Shown in pieces: positions 1-7,101 of a stretch of DNA of 15,837 nucleotides (positions within the stretch are counted from its first letter, which is position 1; every line of letters begins with the position of its first letter). A model generated the notes under the pieces. It made no database searches, had not been told where the DNA came from, and saw only the letters and a list, made by a program, of their open reading frames with translations. The position numbers and the translations under genes are program-made. This stretch comes from JAFMIX01 sp031371425. Lineage in GTDB: Bacteria; Verrucomicrobiota; Verrucomicrobiia; Limisphaerales; JAFMIX01. The stretch is taken from positions 1-15,837 of the forward strand of contig JANMJO010000159.1 in the NCBI GenBank assembly GCA_031371425.1. Reading direction: 5' to 3'.

Positions 1-1842
1 CGCGAGCGGTGCGGTCGAATTTCCAGCGCGCACCAGGCTGGCGATCATCGCGCCTTCGCCGGGGCGATTCTGTTCGCTCCAGATTCCCCAGCGCTGGCCG
101 ATGCCTAGAATATATTTATTCAACTCATCCACCGCGCCGGCCAACACGCAGTCCGCGTTATTTGTCGCCAGTTGAGAAATGCCCTGCCACAGCGCGCTCT
201 CGAATGAAATCTCGCCGCACGTCGGCGCGGAATTCATTCCATGCGCGCCCTGATCAATGCCGATCTGCGCAGCGGCGGCGTTGTGCACAGAGTTGGGAAA
301 CTGCGCGGGCATCGGCTCGCGTTCGTCCTTGGCGATCATGTTCTCGATGAACAGCGCCGCCGTTTCGAGGCAGCCCATGCCCGTGCCGAGAGCCACGGCC
401 ACGCGCTGCGCCGGGTCGGGCGCGTGACTGCGCCGCGCGGTGAGCAATGCCATTTGGATGAAGCGGCTCAAACGCCGCCGCTGATTCGGCGTGAGCTGTG
501 CGGCGTCCGCGAGCGGGCCGCAATGGTGAACCAAAACTTTTCCCGCAGGCAACGGCGGCTCAATTTCGCGCAAGCTGACCGCGCCCGGCCCGATGATGCC
601 AAGGCCGGTGATGGCCACCGTCACGCGCTCGGGTGGTTGTGGACGCACGGTCGTTTCCGGTTGAGAGAAAATCAGCGCGGCGTTGTTGCCGCCGAAGCCT
701 AACGAGTTGCTCATCACATGCGTCAACGCCGCTGGTCGCAGCACGGTGACGGGTTCGAGGCCGATGGCGGCATCGGGCGCGGTGAAGCCGGGATTCGGCG
801 GCAATGCCTGCCGCCGCAACGCCTCGATGCAGACGACGGCCTCGATGGCGCCGCTCGCGGCCAGCGCGTGGCCGAAAAATCTTTTCGTGCTGGAAAACGG
901 CGGCACGCGATTGTTGAAAAGGGTTTTCAACGCTTTCGATTCCGCGAGATCGTTGTCGCGCGTGCCGGTGCCGTGGGCGTTGATGTAATCAATCGCCGTC
1001 GCATCCAGCCGCGCACGGTTCAGCGCACCCTGCATTGCGGCGAGCGCGCCCGCGCCTTCGGGATGCGGCGCGGTGGCGTGGTGGGCGTCGCAGCTCGCGC
1101 CCCATCCGGAGAGGCGGGCGAGAATTTTCGCGCCGCGTTTCCGCGCCGTCTCCTCCGCTTCGATAACGAGCATCGCCGCGCCCTCGCCCAAGGTCATGCC
1201 GGCGCGGCTGGCGTCGAACGGCCGGCACCCCGCAGCATCCACGAGCAGCAGAGAATGAAAGCCGCCCCACGTCATCAGCGAAAGCGAATCCGCGCCGCCG
1301 GCAAGCATCACGTCGGCATCGCCGCTCATGATGAGGTCCGCCGCCGTGGCGATGGCCAGTGCGCCGGACGAGCACGCGGTGGCGATGGTCATGCCGGGGC
1401 CGAACAGCCCGAAGTCATCGGCGATGAGGTCCACGGCGGAATGACATTCGTGGAAGCGCGTGGGGCGGGCGCGCATTTCGCCGCGTTTGATGAGCGCGGT
1501 GAGAAAGTGTTCGCTGTCGAACGAGCCACCGACGGAGCAGCCGAGGGCGATGCCGGCGCGGTCGGCGAACGCGGGCAGATTTATTTTGGCATCGGCGAGG
1601 GCGTCGCGTGTGGCGAGCCAGCCGAGTTTGTCGCTGCGCGAACCGCGTTTGGGTGCGCCGAGCGCGGCGAGGTTTTGGCGGATTTCGCCGACGGCAATCT
1701 GGCCGTAGCGCGGCGATTGAAAGAGGCTCAACGGTTTCAGCCCGCTCGTGCCGGTGGCGATGGCTTGCCAGATTTCCTCCGTGCCGCAGCCCGCCGCGGT
1801 CACGATGCCGAGACCGGTGATGACAGGAGTGCGCGGGGACAC
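1..1842 (-). CDS. Beta-ketoacyl synthase fused to a chain-length-factor-like ketosynthase domain (C-terminus beyond window)
   Basis: The frame is open from a GTG at 1842 to the window edge (614 codons, no stop), so the 3' end is missing. Residues 1 to about 395 form a complete FabF-type ketosynthase with catalytic Cys157 (TACSSG), His290 (HGTGT), Lys320 and His325 (KRFFGH). At about residue 405 a second ketosynthase-like fold starts (VAITGLGIIGPG). It has a FPNSVHNAAAAQIGI stretch, and at the nucleophile position it reads SAPTCGE, placing Pro540 where Cys is expected and Cys542 two residues on. The second half is therefore probably a non-condensing chain-length-factor partner, which in aryl polyene systems is normally a separate polypeptide. 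The GTG overlaps the TAG of the upstream acyl carrier gene (TAGTG), which argues for coupled translation. It probably condenses malonyl units in polyene extension. The KS call is firm; the function of the second domain is inferred. Confidence 0.88.
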   Translation of the reverse strand, partial: MSPRTPVITGLGIVTAAGCGTEEIWQAIATGTSGLKPLSLFQSPRYGQIAVGEIRQNLAALGAPKRGSRSDKLGWLATRDALADAKINLPAFADRAGIALGCSVGGSFDSEHFLTALIKRGEMRARPTRFHECHSAVDLIADDFGLFGPGMTIATACSSGALAIATAADLIMSGDADVMLAGGADSLSLMTWGGFHSLLLVDAAGCRPFDASRAGMTLGEGAAMLVIEAEETARKRGAKILARLSGWGASCDAHHATAPHPEGAGALAAMQGALNRARLDATAIDYINAHGTGTRDNDLAESKALKTLFNNRVPPFSSTKRFFGHALAASGAIEAVVCIEALRRQALPPNPGFTAPDAAIGLEPVTVLRPAALTHVMSNSLGFGGNNAALIFSQPETTVRPQPPERVTVAITGLGIIGPGAVSLREIEPPLPAGKVLVHHCGPLADAAQLTPNQRRRLSRFIQMALLTARRSHAPDPAQRVAVALGTGMGCLETAALFIENMIAKDEREPMPAQFPNSVHNAAAAQIGIDQGAHGMNSAPTCGEISFESALWQGISQLATNNADCVLAGAVDELNKYILGIGQRWGIWSEQNRPGEGAMIASLVRAGNSTAPLA

Positions 1843-2102
1843 TAGGGGGAGCGTTTGGCGTTAACGAAGGCGGCGAGGGTGGCGACGGATTGGAACGCGG
1901 GCCGGCCTTCTTCCATGTCTTTGATCACGATGCCGTAATTTTTCTCGAGCATCACGACCAGTTCCAGCGCGTCAATCGAATCCAATTCCAAGCCGCCCGC
2001 GCCAAACAGCGGCGCGTCATTGGCAATCTGGTCGGGGGTGATGTCCTGCAGATTCAGCGATTCGATGATTTTGGTTTTGAGATCGGCGGCTAGAATTTCC
2101 AT
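1842..2102 (-). CDS. Acyl carrier protein
   Basis: This 86-residue protein has the size and four-helix pattern of an acyl carrier protein. The phosphopantetheine attachment site is Ser42 in LELDSIDALEL, followed by the usual acidic helix. It would carry the growing polyene as a thioester between the ketosynthases, the ketoreductase and the dehydratase of the same operon. It starts 18 bp after the CLF-like gene, with no clear Shine-Dalgarno sequence, and its TAG overlaps the GTG of the next ketosynthase by one base. It is more likely a dedicated carrier of the pigment pathway than the housekeeping AcpP, because it lies inside the KS/CLF block. Confidence 0.93.
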   Translation of the reverse strand: MEILAADLKTKIIESLNLQDITPDQIANDAPLFGAGGLELDSIDALELVVMLEKNYGIVIKDMEEGRPAFQSVATLAAFVNAKRSP

Positions 2103-2120
2103 AAAAAATGCGAACGAATT

Positions 2121-2693
2121 TCAGGCGCGAAATTTAGCACACAGCACTTCCATGTCACGGTCAAATTCCCCCAACTCCGCCAGTCCCACGCCACCGCATT
2201 GGAGAAAAACCGCGCTCGCGCTCGCCGACTCCGGCAACGAAATCATCGCGGCGGCGCTAGCGGAAATGACGTTGCAGAAAACGCCCACGCAGTAGTCCGC
2301 TTCGCCGCGCCGGAGCAAGTCCGCCGCTTCGGGCAGCACATCGCGGCTATCGCCGGTGAGGCACAGGTTCGGGCCGGTGAGGCGATGGCGAATGGCGAGT
2401 TCGCCGATGGCCGCGCTGGGCAGCGTGTAGGCGAACAGCGTCGGACTCGGCCCGCCCGCTCCGTTGCGCCCGCGCCAGAACTCGATGTCGGTGGAGAGCG
2501 ACCCGGCTTGTGAAGCGAGACAGATGGCCACGCGTTCGCGCAGCAGCGCATCAAAATTGACGCCGAGTGTTTCCACCGCGAGCAGCGCCAACTGGCTCGC
2601 CAGATCAAGCCGGCCAAAGCGCGGGCCAAGGCGAGCCGTGGGCAAATCGGCGGCGGTCACCTGGCTCGTGGCGGTGAGGATGATTTTATTCAT
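2121..2693 (-). CDS. Chain-length-factor-like ketosynthase partner (ApeC type)
   Basis: This 190-residue protein resembles the short beta-ketoacyl synthase N-terminal-like proteins of aryl polyene clusters. Residues 83-101 (SPTLFAYTLPSAAIGELAI), followed by a TGPNLCL strand, match the region leading to a ketosynthase nucleophile. The expected Cys is absent: the sequence reads GDSRD, placing Ser116 at or near the active-site position. The His and Lys of the C-terminal half of a KS are absent because the protein stops after the first thiolase-like half. It is probably a non-catalytic partner that shapes the chain-length pocket of a KS, most simply the enzyme encoded immediately upstream. The 150-bp gap to that gene contains a palindromic repeat and no other gene. 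Confidence 0.72.
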   Translation of the reverse strand: MNKIILTATSQVTAADLPTARLGPRFGRLDLASQLALLAVETLGVNFDALLRERVAICLASQAGSLSTDIEFWRGRNGAGGPSPTLFAYTLPSAAIGELAIRHRLTGPNLCLTGDSRDVLPEAADLLRRGEADYCVGVFCNVISASAAAMISLPESASASAVFLQCGGVGLAELGEFDRDMEVLCAKFRA

Positions 2694-2729
2694 GCGCTAA
2701 AGAATTCAGGTGGCAGAGTGACGCCGCGC

Positions 2730-2780
2730 TGGAGTTCAAGCTTTAGCTTGTTCGGGGACACGCTAAAGCGTGAACTCCAA
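2730..2780. repeat. Palindromic repeat of the TTGGAGTTC family, intergenic
   Basis: The left end GGAGTTCAAGCTTTAGCTTG and the right end CGCTAAAGCGTGAACTCCAA are imperfect inverted repeats around a short centre. Each arm is itself partly self-complementary (AAGCTTTAGCTT, CGCTAAAGCG). The outer TTGGAGTTC/GAACTCCAA ends match the coding repeats elsewhere in the window, but the inner arms differ, so this is a sister family. It fills most of the gap between the KS and CLF-like genes. No T-tract follows, so it is not an obvious terminator. Confidence 0.75.
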
Positions 2781-2843
2781 CGCAAACTTCGCGCCGAGTC
2801 GGAGACCGACGCTCCAATCCGGGAAAGTTTTTTGAGAGTTGTC

Positions 2844-4130
2844 CTATTCATGACTCAGGATGAGCGCGCCGTTGAGGCCGCCGAAGCCGGTGTTGAGTTT
2901 GAGCACATTTTTCAGACGCACGCCGGAACGGGGTTCGCGCACGAGGCTGGCCGGAGCGCCATCGGCTGCAAGGGTCAGGCGCGGCGTGCCGGGCAGGAAA
3001 TTTCCCTGCATCGCCAGCAGGCAGATGATGGTTTCCACGACACCCGCCGCGCCGAGCGTGTGGCCCAGCATTCCTTTCGAGGCGCTGACGGGCGGACAGG
3101 TGTTGCCAAAAATAGTTTTCAGCGCGAGCGCTTCCATCGCGTCGTTGTAGGGCGTGCCGGTGCCGTGTGCGTGGACGTAATCAATCTCCGCCGGCGTCAA
3201 TTTGGCGGCGGCGAGCGCGGTGCGGATGGCGAGTGCCAGCCCCGAGCCATCGCGCGACGGGCCGGTGAGATGGTTGGCGTCGTTGCTCGTGCCCCAGCCG
3301 CGAACGATTACGTTTGGAGTTCCGCCTTCAGGCGGTTCGGACACACCGCCGCCGGAAGGCGGAACGCCAAGCCCGGAGCGCACGAGGACGATGGCCGCGC
3401 CGGCTTCGCCGGGACTCAGGCCGCACCGGTTCTGATCGAACGGACGGCAGCCTTGGGAATCAATGGCCTTGAGCGCGGTGAATCCGGCCACGACAAACGC
3501 GGAAAGATGATCCACGCCGACGACTAGCACGGCGTCGGCATCGCCGCGTTGGATTATTTTTGCGCCTTGCTGAATCGCCACCAACCCGGAGACACACGCG
3601 GCGGAGATACATTGCACGTCGCCGTCCGCTCCGAATTCCACCGCGAGATCTGCGGCCAGCAGATTTCCCTGCAAATGCCGGAGCGCCGGCGGAGAACACT
3701 CGCGGTCATCGGCCAACCGCTCCAGCGCTTGGATGTTGGCCTTGGTGGTGGAGAGCACCAGCCCGATGCGCGCTGCGGGAATCGGAGTGAGAATTTTGCG
3801 CGCCTGCTCGCAAGCTTCGCGCAAGGCGGCAGCGGCGAGGTCGTAGGCGGGATTATCGGAGTCGGGATTGCAGGTCGCAGCGCCGACGATGCTGGATTGG
3901 AAACGCGGCGAGTCGAATCGGGCGTCGGCCCGCAGGCCGCTGGTGTTGGCGAGCAGCGCGGCGCGCAATGCGGCCACGCCGTGACCCACGGCGGTCGTCG
4001 CGCCCATGCCGGCGATGATCACGCTTGGAGTGCCGCCTGAAGACGGCTGCGCGCCCGAACCGCCTGAAGGCGGGACTCCAAACTCGGCGCGTCCGTCGCC
4101 CGATTTATTTTCAGAGGGACGCTTACGCAT
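2844..4130 (-). CDS. Beta-ketoacyl-ACP synthase (FabF/ApeO-like) carrying two in-frame palindromic inserts
   Basis: This 428-residue condensing enzyme has a full catalytic set: Cys179 (SAACVSG), His322 (HAHGTGT), Lys352 and His357 (SKGMLGH). It would do decarboxylative Claisen condensation on the operon's carrier protein. Two segments do not belong to the family. Residues 17-36 (FGVPPSGG to GGTPS) sit between the start and the first beta strand VIIAGMG. Residues 254-273 (LGVPPSGG to GGTPN) replace the linker between the two thiolase halves, where the neighbouring KS reads a charged loop before its SGWG. Both are encoded by copies of a palindromic repeat. The ATG overlaps the dehydratase stop by 8 nt, and the only earlier in-frame context is that gene, so the start is well placed. 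The enzyme looks intact despite the inserts. Confidence 0.92.
   Translation of the reverse strand: MRKRPSENKSGDGRAEFGVPPSGGSGAQPSSGGTPSVIIAGMGATTAVGHGVAALRAALLANTSGLRADARFDSPRFQSSIVGAATCNPDSDNPAYDLAAAALREACEQARKILTPIPAARIGLVLSTTKANIQALERLADDRECSPPALRHLQGNLLAADLAVEFGADGDVQCISAACVSGLVAIQQGAKIIQRGDADAVLVVGVDHLSAFVVAGFTALKAIDSQGCRPFDQNRCGLSPGEAGAAIVLVRSGLGVPPSGGGVSEPPEGGTPNVIVRGWGTSNDANHLTGPSRDGSGLALAIRTALAAAKLTPAEIDYVHAHGTGTPYNDAMEALALKTIFGNTCPPVSASKGMLGHTLGAAGVVETIICLLAMQGNFLPGTPRLTLAADGAPASLVREPRSGVRLKNVLKLNTGFGGLNGALILSHE
3312..3371 (-). repeat. Coding palindromic repeat copy B, in frame inside the ketosynthase
   Basis: This 60-bp inverted repeat reads, on the coding strand, CTTGGCGTTCCGCC to GGCGGAACTCCAAAC. 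Its ends are complementary and each arm contains a small GCC/GGC hairpin. It encodes residues 254-273 of the KS (LGVPPSGG...EGGTPN), and its first base is codon position 1, as in the other copies. It is the most diverged at the left end (TTGGCG rather than TTGGAG). Confidence 0.85.
4023..4082 (-). repeat. Coding palindromic repeat copy A, in frame at the ketosynthase N-terminus
   Basis: On the coding strand this 60-bp element begins TTTGGAGTCCCGCCTTCAGG and ends GGCGGCACTCCAAGC. It encodes residues 17-36 (FGVPPSGG...SGGTPS). Length, orientation and codon phase equal those of copies B and C. The flanking host residues are a short polar leader and the first strand of the KS fold, a position that tolerates extension. 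Confidence 0.85.
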
Positions 4131-4533
4131 ACAACGTCAAATCTCCAGCGGCGATGGGTTGGCCTTCACAGAGGATGCTGCCGGAAATCATGAGCATCGG
4201 GCCGAGGCGTTTGCGTTCGGTGATGGCGATCTGCAAAACTTTCCCGAGCGGCGCGGGTGCGGTGATGCGGAAGTTGGTGACGGCGATGAGCATGCCGTTG
4301 GCCGGGGCGGCGGTTAGACCTTGCGCCTGCGCCCGCTGGCCGAGCGCGGCGGCAACGGTCTGGGCGACGCATTCGACGAGCGCGGTTTCCAGCACCGCGC
4401 CGTTGGCGACGGCAAAATCCCCGGCGCGGAAGCAGGCGGTGGCTGTGGCGGTGGTTTCCGTGCATGCGGTGAGCGCGTCAATGAAGCGCATGGGTGCGCG
4501 GTGCGGCAGAAGTTTTTCGATGGCGTCGGTCAT
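4123..4533 (-). CDS. Hot-dog fold 3-hydroxyacyl-ACP dehydratase (FabZ/ApeP-like)
   Basis: This 136-residue single-domain hot-dog protein opens with KLLPHRAPMRFID (His11), the signature N-terminus of FabZ-like dehydratases in aryl polyene operons. A central helix LVECVAQTVAAALG contains Glu54. His and Glu would form the dehydration dyad that converts 3-hydroxyacyl-ACP into the trans-2-enoyl intermediate; without an enoyl reductase this leaves a conjugated polyene. Its ATG overlaps the acyltransferase TGA (ATGA), and its own TAA overlaps the KS start, so it is embedded in the operon. Aryl polyene systems often use two dehydratases; only this one is visible here. Confidence 0.88.
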   Translation of the reverse strand: MTDAIEKLLPHRAPMRFIDALTACTETTATATACFRAGDFAVANGAVLETALVECVAQTVAAALGQRAQAQGLTAAPANGMLIAVTNFRITAPAPLGKVLQIAITERKRLGPMLMISGSILCEGQPIAAGDLTLYA

Positions 4534-5450
4534 GGTGCGGGTTTCTCCCAGAACGGGAAAAAGTTATACCATTGCAACGGGTCGCGGCGGACGATTGATT
4601 CCAGGTCGGAGGCGAAGCGCACGGCGCAGTTTTTTAAATATTCGTCACGCTCGCGGTGCGGCGGCATTTGCGGGTGCTGCGGTGGAAAGCCGAAGAAGTG
4701 ATAGTGCCCGCCGGGTTCACGCAGGCTGAACACATGGATGAGCGGCACGCCCGCAATGGCGGCCAGCACATACGCACCGACAGGAAATCCCGCGTGGCCG
4801 CCAAGAAACGGGATGGAGGCGGTGGTGCTGCCGTAGGCGCGGTCGCCGAGCATGGCCACGACTTCGCCGCGCCGCAACGCGGCCACAAGCGGGATGGCAT
4901 CGGTAGGCGCGCCGGTGAGTGGGATGAGGTGGAACTTGGCTTTGGAATGTTGGTGGAGCACGGTGCGGATGCCGTCGGCCTCCTTGTCAAAACCGGCGAC
5001 GTTGATGGGCACGTCCAAGCGTGTGAGCAACTGGCCGGCGGCCTCCCAGTTGCCGAGGTGCGCGGTGAGGAGCAGCACGCCTTTGCCATTGGCCAGACTG
5101 CGGCGCACGTGTTCCTCGCCGTCGAAGGTGAAGGAAAAATGTTTTCTATTGCCCGCTAGAATGGCGGTGCGATCGATGATGGCATGGCCGAACGAAAGGA
5201 AATGACGGAACACGAGCCAGCGGCGTTTCCACCACGGTTGCAGGCCAAAGATGCGCCGGTGAAAGTCCATCGTGGCCGGCACGTCGGGCGAGACGATGGA
5301 AAAATAAATCGCTGGTGGCACGAGCAGCGCGTAGGTGAACCGCAGGCCGAACACGCGCAGCACGGTGACGAAAAACCAGATGCCCCAACGTCCGCCGCGC
5401 AATTGGCCGGAGCCGGACCATCGGCTGGATTCAGCGGCGGGCGCGGCCAT
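4530..5450 (-). CDS. LpxL/HtrB-like lysophospholipid acyltransferase
   Basis: This 306-residue protein of the lauroyl/myristoyl acyltransferase superfamily has a hydrophobic N-terminal anchor (about residues 24-55) and the catalytic HX4E motif in LLTAHLGNWE (His131, Glu136). Its C-terminal DPLQWYNFFPFW motif is typical of the family members found in aryl polyene and flexirubin clusters. It probably works at the cytoplasmic face of the inner membrane and could transfer the finished polyene acyl chain to a lipid or glycolipid acceptor; the acceptor cannot be read from sequence. The start is one base after the fabG stop (TGACATG), and its stop overlaps the dehydratase start. Housekeeping lipid A acylation is less likely given the tight operon. 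Confidence 0.88.
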   Translation of the reverse strand: MAAPAAESSRWSGSGQLRGGRWGIWFFVTVLRVFGLRFTYALLVPPAIYFSIVSPDVPATMDFHRRIFGLQPWWKRRWLVFRHFLSFGHAIIDRTAILAGNRKHFSFTFDGEEHVRRSLANGKGVLLLTAHLGNWEAAGQLLTRLDVPINVAGFDKEADGIRTVLHQHSKAKFHLIPLTGAPTDAIPLVAALRRGEVVAMLGDRAYGSTTASIPFLGGHAGFPVGAYVLAAIAGVPLIHVFSLREPGGHYHFFGFPPQHPQMPPHRERDEYLKNCAVRFASDLESIVRRDPLQWYNFFPFWEKPAP

Positions 5451-5451
5451 G

Positions 5452-6180
5452 TCAGGTGTAAATCCCGCCGTTGATGTTGAGGACTGCGCCGGTGATGTAG
5501 GCGGCGGAATCGGAGCAAAGAAACGCGGCGGCGGCGGCGACTTCCTCGGGCTTGCCGAAACGCCCCGCCGGGATTTGCGCGAGCACCTGATCCTCCGCCA
5601 GCTCGGCGGTCATGTCGGTCTCGATGTAGCCGGGGGCGAGGACGTTGACGGTGACGCCGCGTTTGGCGAGTTCGCGGGCGAGGGATTTGGACGCGCCGAT
5701 GACACCGGCTTTGGCGGCGGAATAATTCACCTGACCGGCGACGCCCGTCTGACCGGCGGTGGAGGCGATAGTCACGATGCGCCCGCGCCGCTGGAGCGCC
5801 ATTTGTTTGGACACGGGCTGGGTGACGTTGAAAAAGCTGTTAAGATTCGTGGCCAACACCTGCTGCCATTGCTCGGCTTTCATGAAGACGAGGAGGGAGT
5901 CGCTGCGGATGCCGGCGTTGTTGACGAGGATATCAATCCGTTGGTGGGCTTGGATGCAGGCGGCGATGGCTTGCGCGCTGGCAGCGGCGTCCGAGACATC
6001 GAAGGGGCAAAGCTCGCCGCTGCCGCCGGCGCGCTCGATGAACGCGAGCGTCTCCGCAGCGTCCGCCTGGCGTTGGCGGTAATTGAGAAGGACGTGGCAC
6101 CCGCTCGCCGCGAGCGCAGTCGCCACCGCGCGGCCAATGCCTCGGCTGGCACCCGTGACCAGCGCTATTTTTTTATCCAT
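5452..6180 (-). CDS. fabG: 3-oxoacyl-ACP reductase, SDR family
   Basis: This 242-residue classical short-chain dehydrogenase has the TGASRGIG nucleotide-binding motif at 9-16, NNAG at 87-90, Asn112, Ser140, Tyr153 and Lys157 (YSAAK). C-terminal LAPGYIETDM and NINGG motifs are typical of FabG. It reduces 3-ketoacyl-ACP to the 3-hydroxyacyl form with NAD(P)H before dehydration. The ATG at 6180 is preferred over the in-frame TTG at 6207, because it begins the protein eight residues before the glycine-rich motif, as usual in FabG. It is probably the first gene of the operon: the upstream 82 bp hold a 26-bp palindrome and a TTGACA hexamer. Confidence 0.93.
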   Translation of the reverse strand: MDKKIALVTGASRGIGRAVATALAASGCHVLLNYRQRQADAAETLAFIERAGGSGELCPFDVSDAAASAQAIAACIQAHQRIDILVNNAGIRSDSLLVFMKAEQWQQVLATNLNSFFNVTQPVSKQMALQRRGRIVTIASTAGQTGVAGQVNYSAAKAGVIGASKSLARELAKRGVTVNVLAPGYIETDMTAELAEDQVLAQIPAGRFGKPEEVAAAAAFLCSDSAAYITGAVLNINGGIYT

Positions 6181-6212
6181 AGTTTGGCGAGGTTCAATTG
6201 GAAACAACTCTC

Positions 6213-6238
6213 TGACATAATCGAATTCGATTTTGTCA
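6213..6238. promoter_or_regulatory. 26-bp near-perfect palindrome, putative operator of the polyene operon
   Basis: The outer halves TGACA and TGTCA flank a perfect 14-bp core AATCGAATTCGATT; only one base pair of the 26-bp palindrome (6218/6233) fails to match. The centre lies about 45 bp upstream of the fabG ATG, and on the coding strand the left edge forms a TTGACA hexamer (6239-6234) that could be a -35 element. A convincing -10 at normal spacing is not seen. Symmetry, position and AT-rich centre suggest a binding site for a dimeric repressor (TetR, MarR or LysR type); no such regulator is encoded in the window. Confidence 0.5.
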
Positions 6239-6262
6239 AGCTGGACGTTGCTTTTGAAGCAG

Positions 6263-6904
6263 CTACTTCTTTATTTGTGCCTTTTCAGCTTTTTTATACA
6301 TCTTTGAAAGGTTGCCGACTGCTGTTTTGATTGGATTAAACCAAAAATTACGAAAACCAATGCCCCCTCCTTTGGCAATTACACGTTCGGAATAAAGCAC
6401 CTTACGCGATGAGATCTCGAAGTATATCACATATAAACAACTTTCCTGTTGAGCCTTCACGAGTCTATCCATGATAAATACCAAGCCAATGCCTTGGCTG
6501 TTTTTTAAATCGTAAGAACCCACCGCATTCGAGATGTCAGCCTCGGTGATATGCGTTGAGTTGACCATTTCTTCACGTGAGCCATCTTCACGAATAATTT
6601 GATTAGCACTGGTTTTTTCGTTGCGTGAATAAACCGCCGTTACATCAGTCTTGACGGATGACCACGGATTCCATGTTGAATCCAACTTTGGGAACATCTC
6701 TTTCATGAACAGACCATTCCAAGTGCTTAACATATTTGGGAAAATTTTATCAGGCTGATTAAAGTCCATTGTGCCAATCATTTTCACCATAGAATAATCC
6801 AAACCACACCAAACAAGTGTCTTGGTTGAATTGGTTTCTTGGGCAGCGGTCAAACCAGTCAACACCAAACTGGCGAAGAACATAGTAAGCAAAGTTTTTT
6901 TCAT
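6263..6904 (-). CDS. Small secreted protein of unknown function, AT-rich gene
   Basis: This 213-residue protein begins MKKTLLTMFFASLVLTGLTAA and has a likely signal peptidase I site after LTAA, so it is probably exported to the periplasm. The ATG at 6904 is chosen because GGAG lies 10 bp upstream and because the upstream TTG frame would swallow that Shine-Dalgarno sequence. I recognise no catalytic motif. The mature part has several Trp/Phe-rich segments (TWNGLFMKEMFPKLDSTWNPW) and a basic C-terminal tail ending KKAEKAQIKK. Base composition is clearly more AT-rich than all neighbouring genes, which suggests a different origin or relaxed selection. It lies 82 bp before fabG on the same strand, so a link to pigment lipid handling is possible but unproven. 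Confidence 0.7.
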   Translation of the reverse strand: MKKTLLTMFFASLVLTGLTAAQETNSTKTLVWCGLDYSMVKMIGTMDFNQPDKIFPNMLSTWNGLFMKEMFPKLDSTWNPWSSVKTDVTAVYSRNEKTSANQIIREDGSREEMVNSTHITEADISNAVGSYDLKNSQGIGLVFIMDRLVKAQQESCLYVIYFEISSRKVLYSERVIAKGGGIGFRNFWFNPIKTAVGNLSKMYKKAEKAQIKK

Positions 6905-6924
6905 TTTGTTAGTCTCCAATAATT

Positions 6925-7101
6925 TAGCCGATGGAATGGTTACTACCCAAGCCGCCTGTGTTCTGCAAGCAGGATATGCACTGCCACTTCAAGCTGGTCC
7001 AAGCCGCCGCTGGTCGCCATGGGGTGAACACCCCATACGACTAGAGTCGACACAGATAACAACAACCCCGGCGACCTTCGCGGTCGCCGGGGTTGTTTTT
7101 T
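6925..7101 (+). ncRNA. Possible structured RNA ending at an intrinsic terminator
   Basis: No gene covers 6905-7122. The stretch contains compact self-complementary segments: ATGGGGT-GAAC-ACCCCAT at 7019-7036, CTGC-AA-GCAG near 6963 and CGACT-AG-AGTCG near 7038. AAGCCGCC occurs twice (near 6949 and 7000). It ends on the plus strand with a strong terminator followed by six T. No plus-strand protein gene precedes that terminator, so a short plus-strand RNA is possible. No family is recognised and no convincing promoter is seen; the 5' end given is approximate. Confidence 0.27.
7061..7101. terminator. Strong intrinsic terminator, probably bidirectional
   Basis: A perfect 16-bp stem (AACAACCCCGGCGACC at 7061-7076 with its complement at 7082-7097) closes a TTCGC loop and is followed by a run of T to 7101 on the plus strand. 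It lies 22 bp after the stop of the minus-strand secreted protein gene at 7123-7743, so it probably ends that transcript. In the minus direction the tail GTTGTTATCT is less uniform, so the better U-tract serves plus-strand transcription. Confidence 0.85.

Noticed and set aside
241..3527. Long plus-strand open frames at 241-702, 718-1845 and 2718-3527
   Set aside because: They are antisense to well-supported KS, ACP and CLF-like genes, are rich in Arg/Gly/Ala as GC-rich shadows are, and show no domain pattern.
7036..7055. ACTAGAGTCGACA resembling a cloning polylinker
   Set aside because: Only a short partial match; the neighbouring sequence lacks the other polylinker sites, so it is probably chance.
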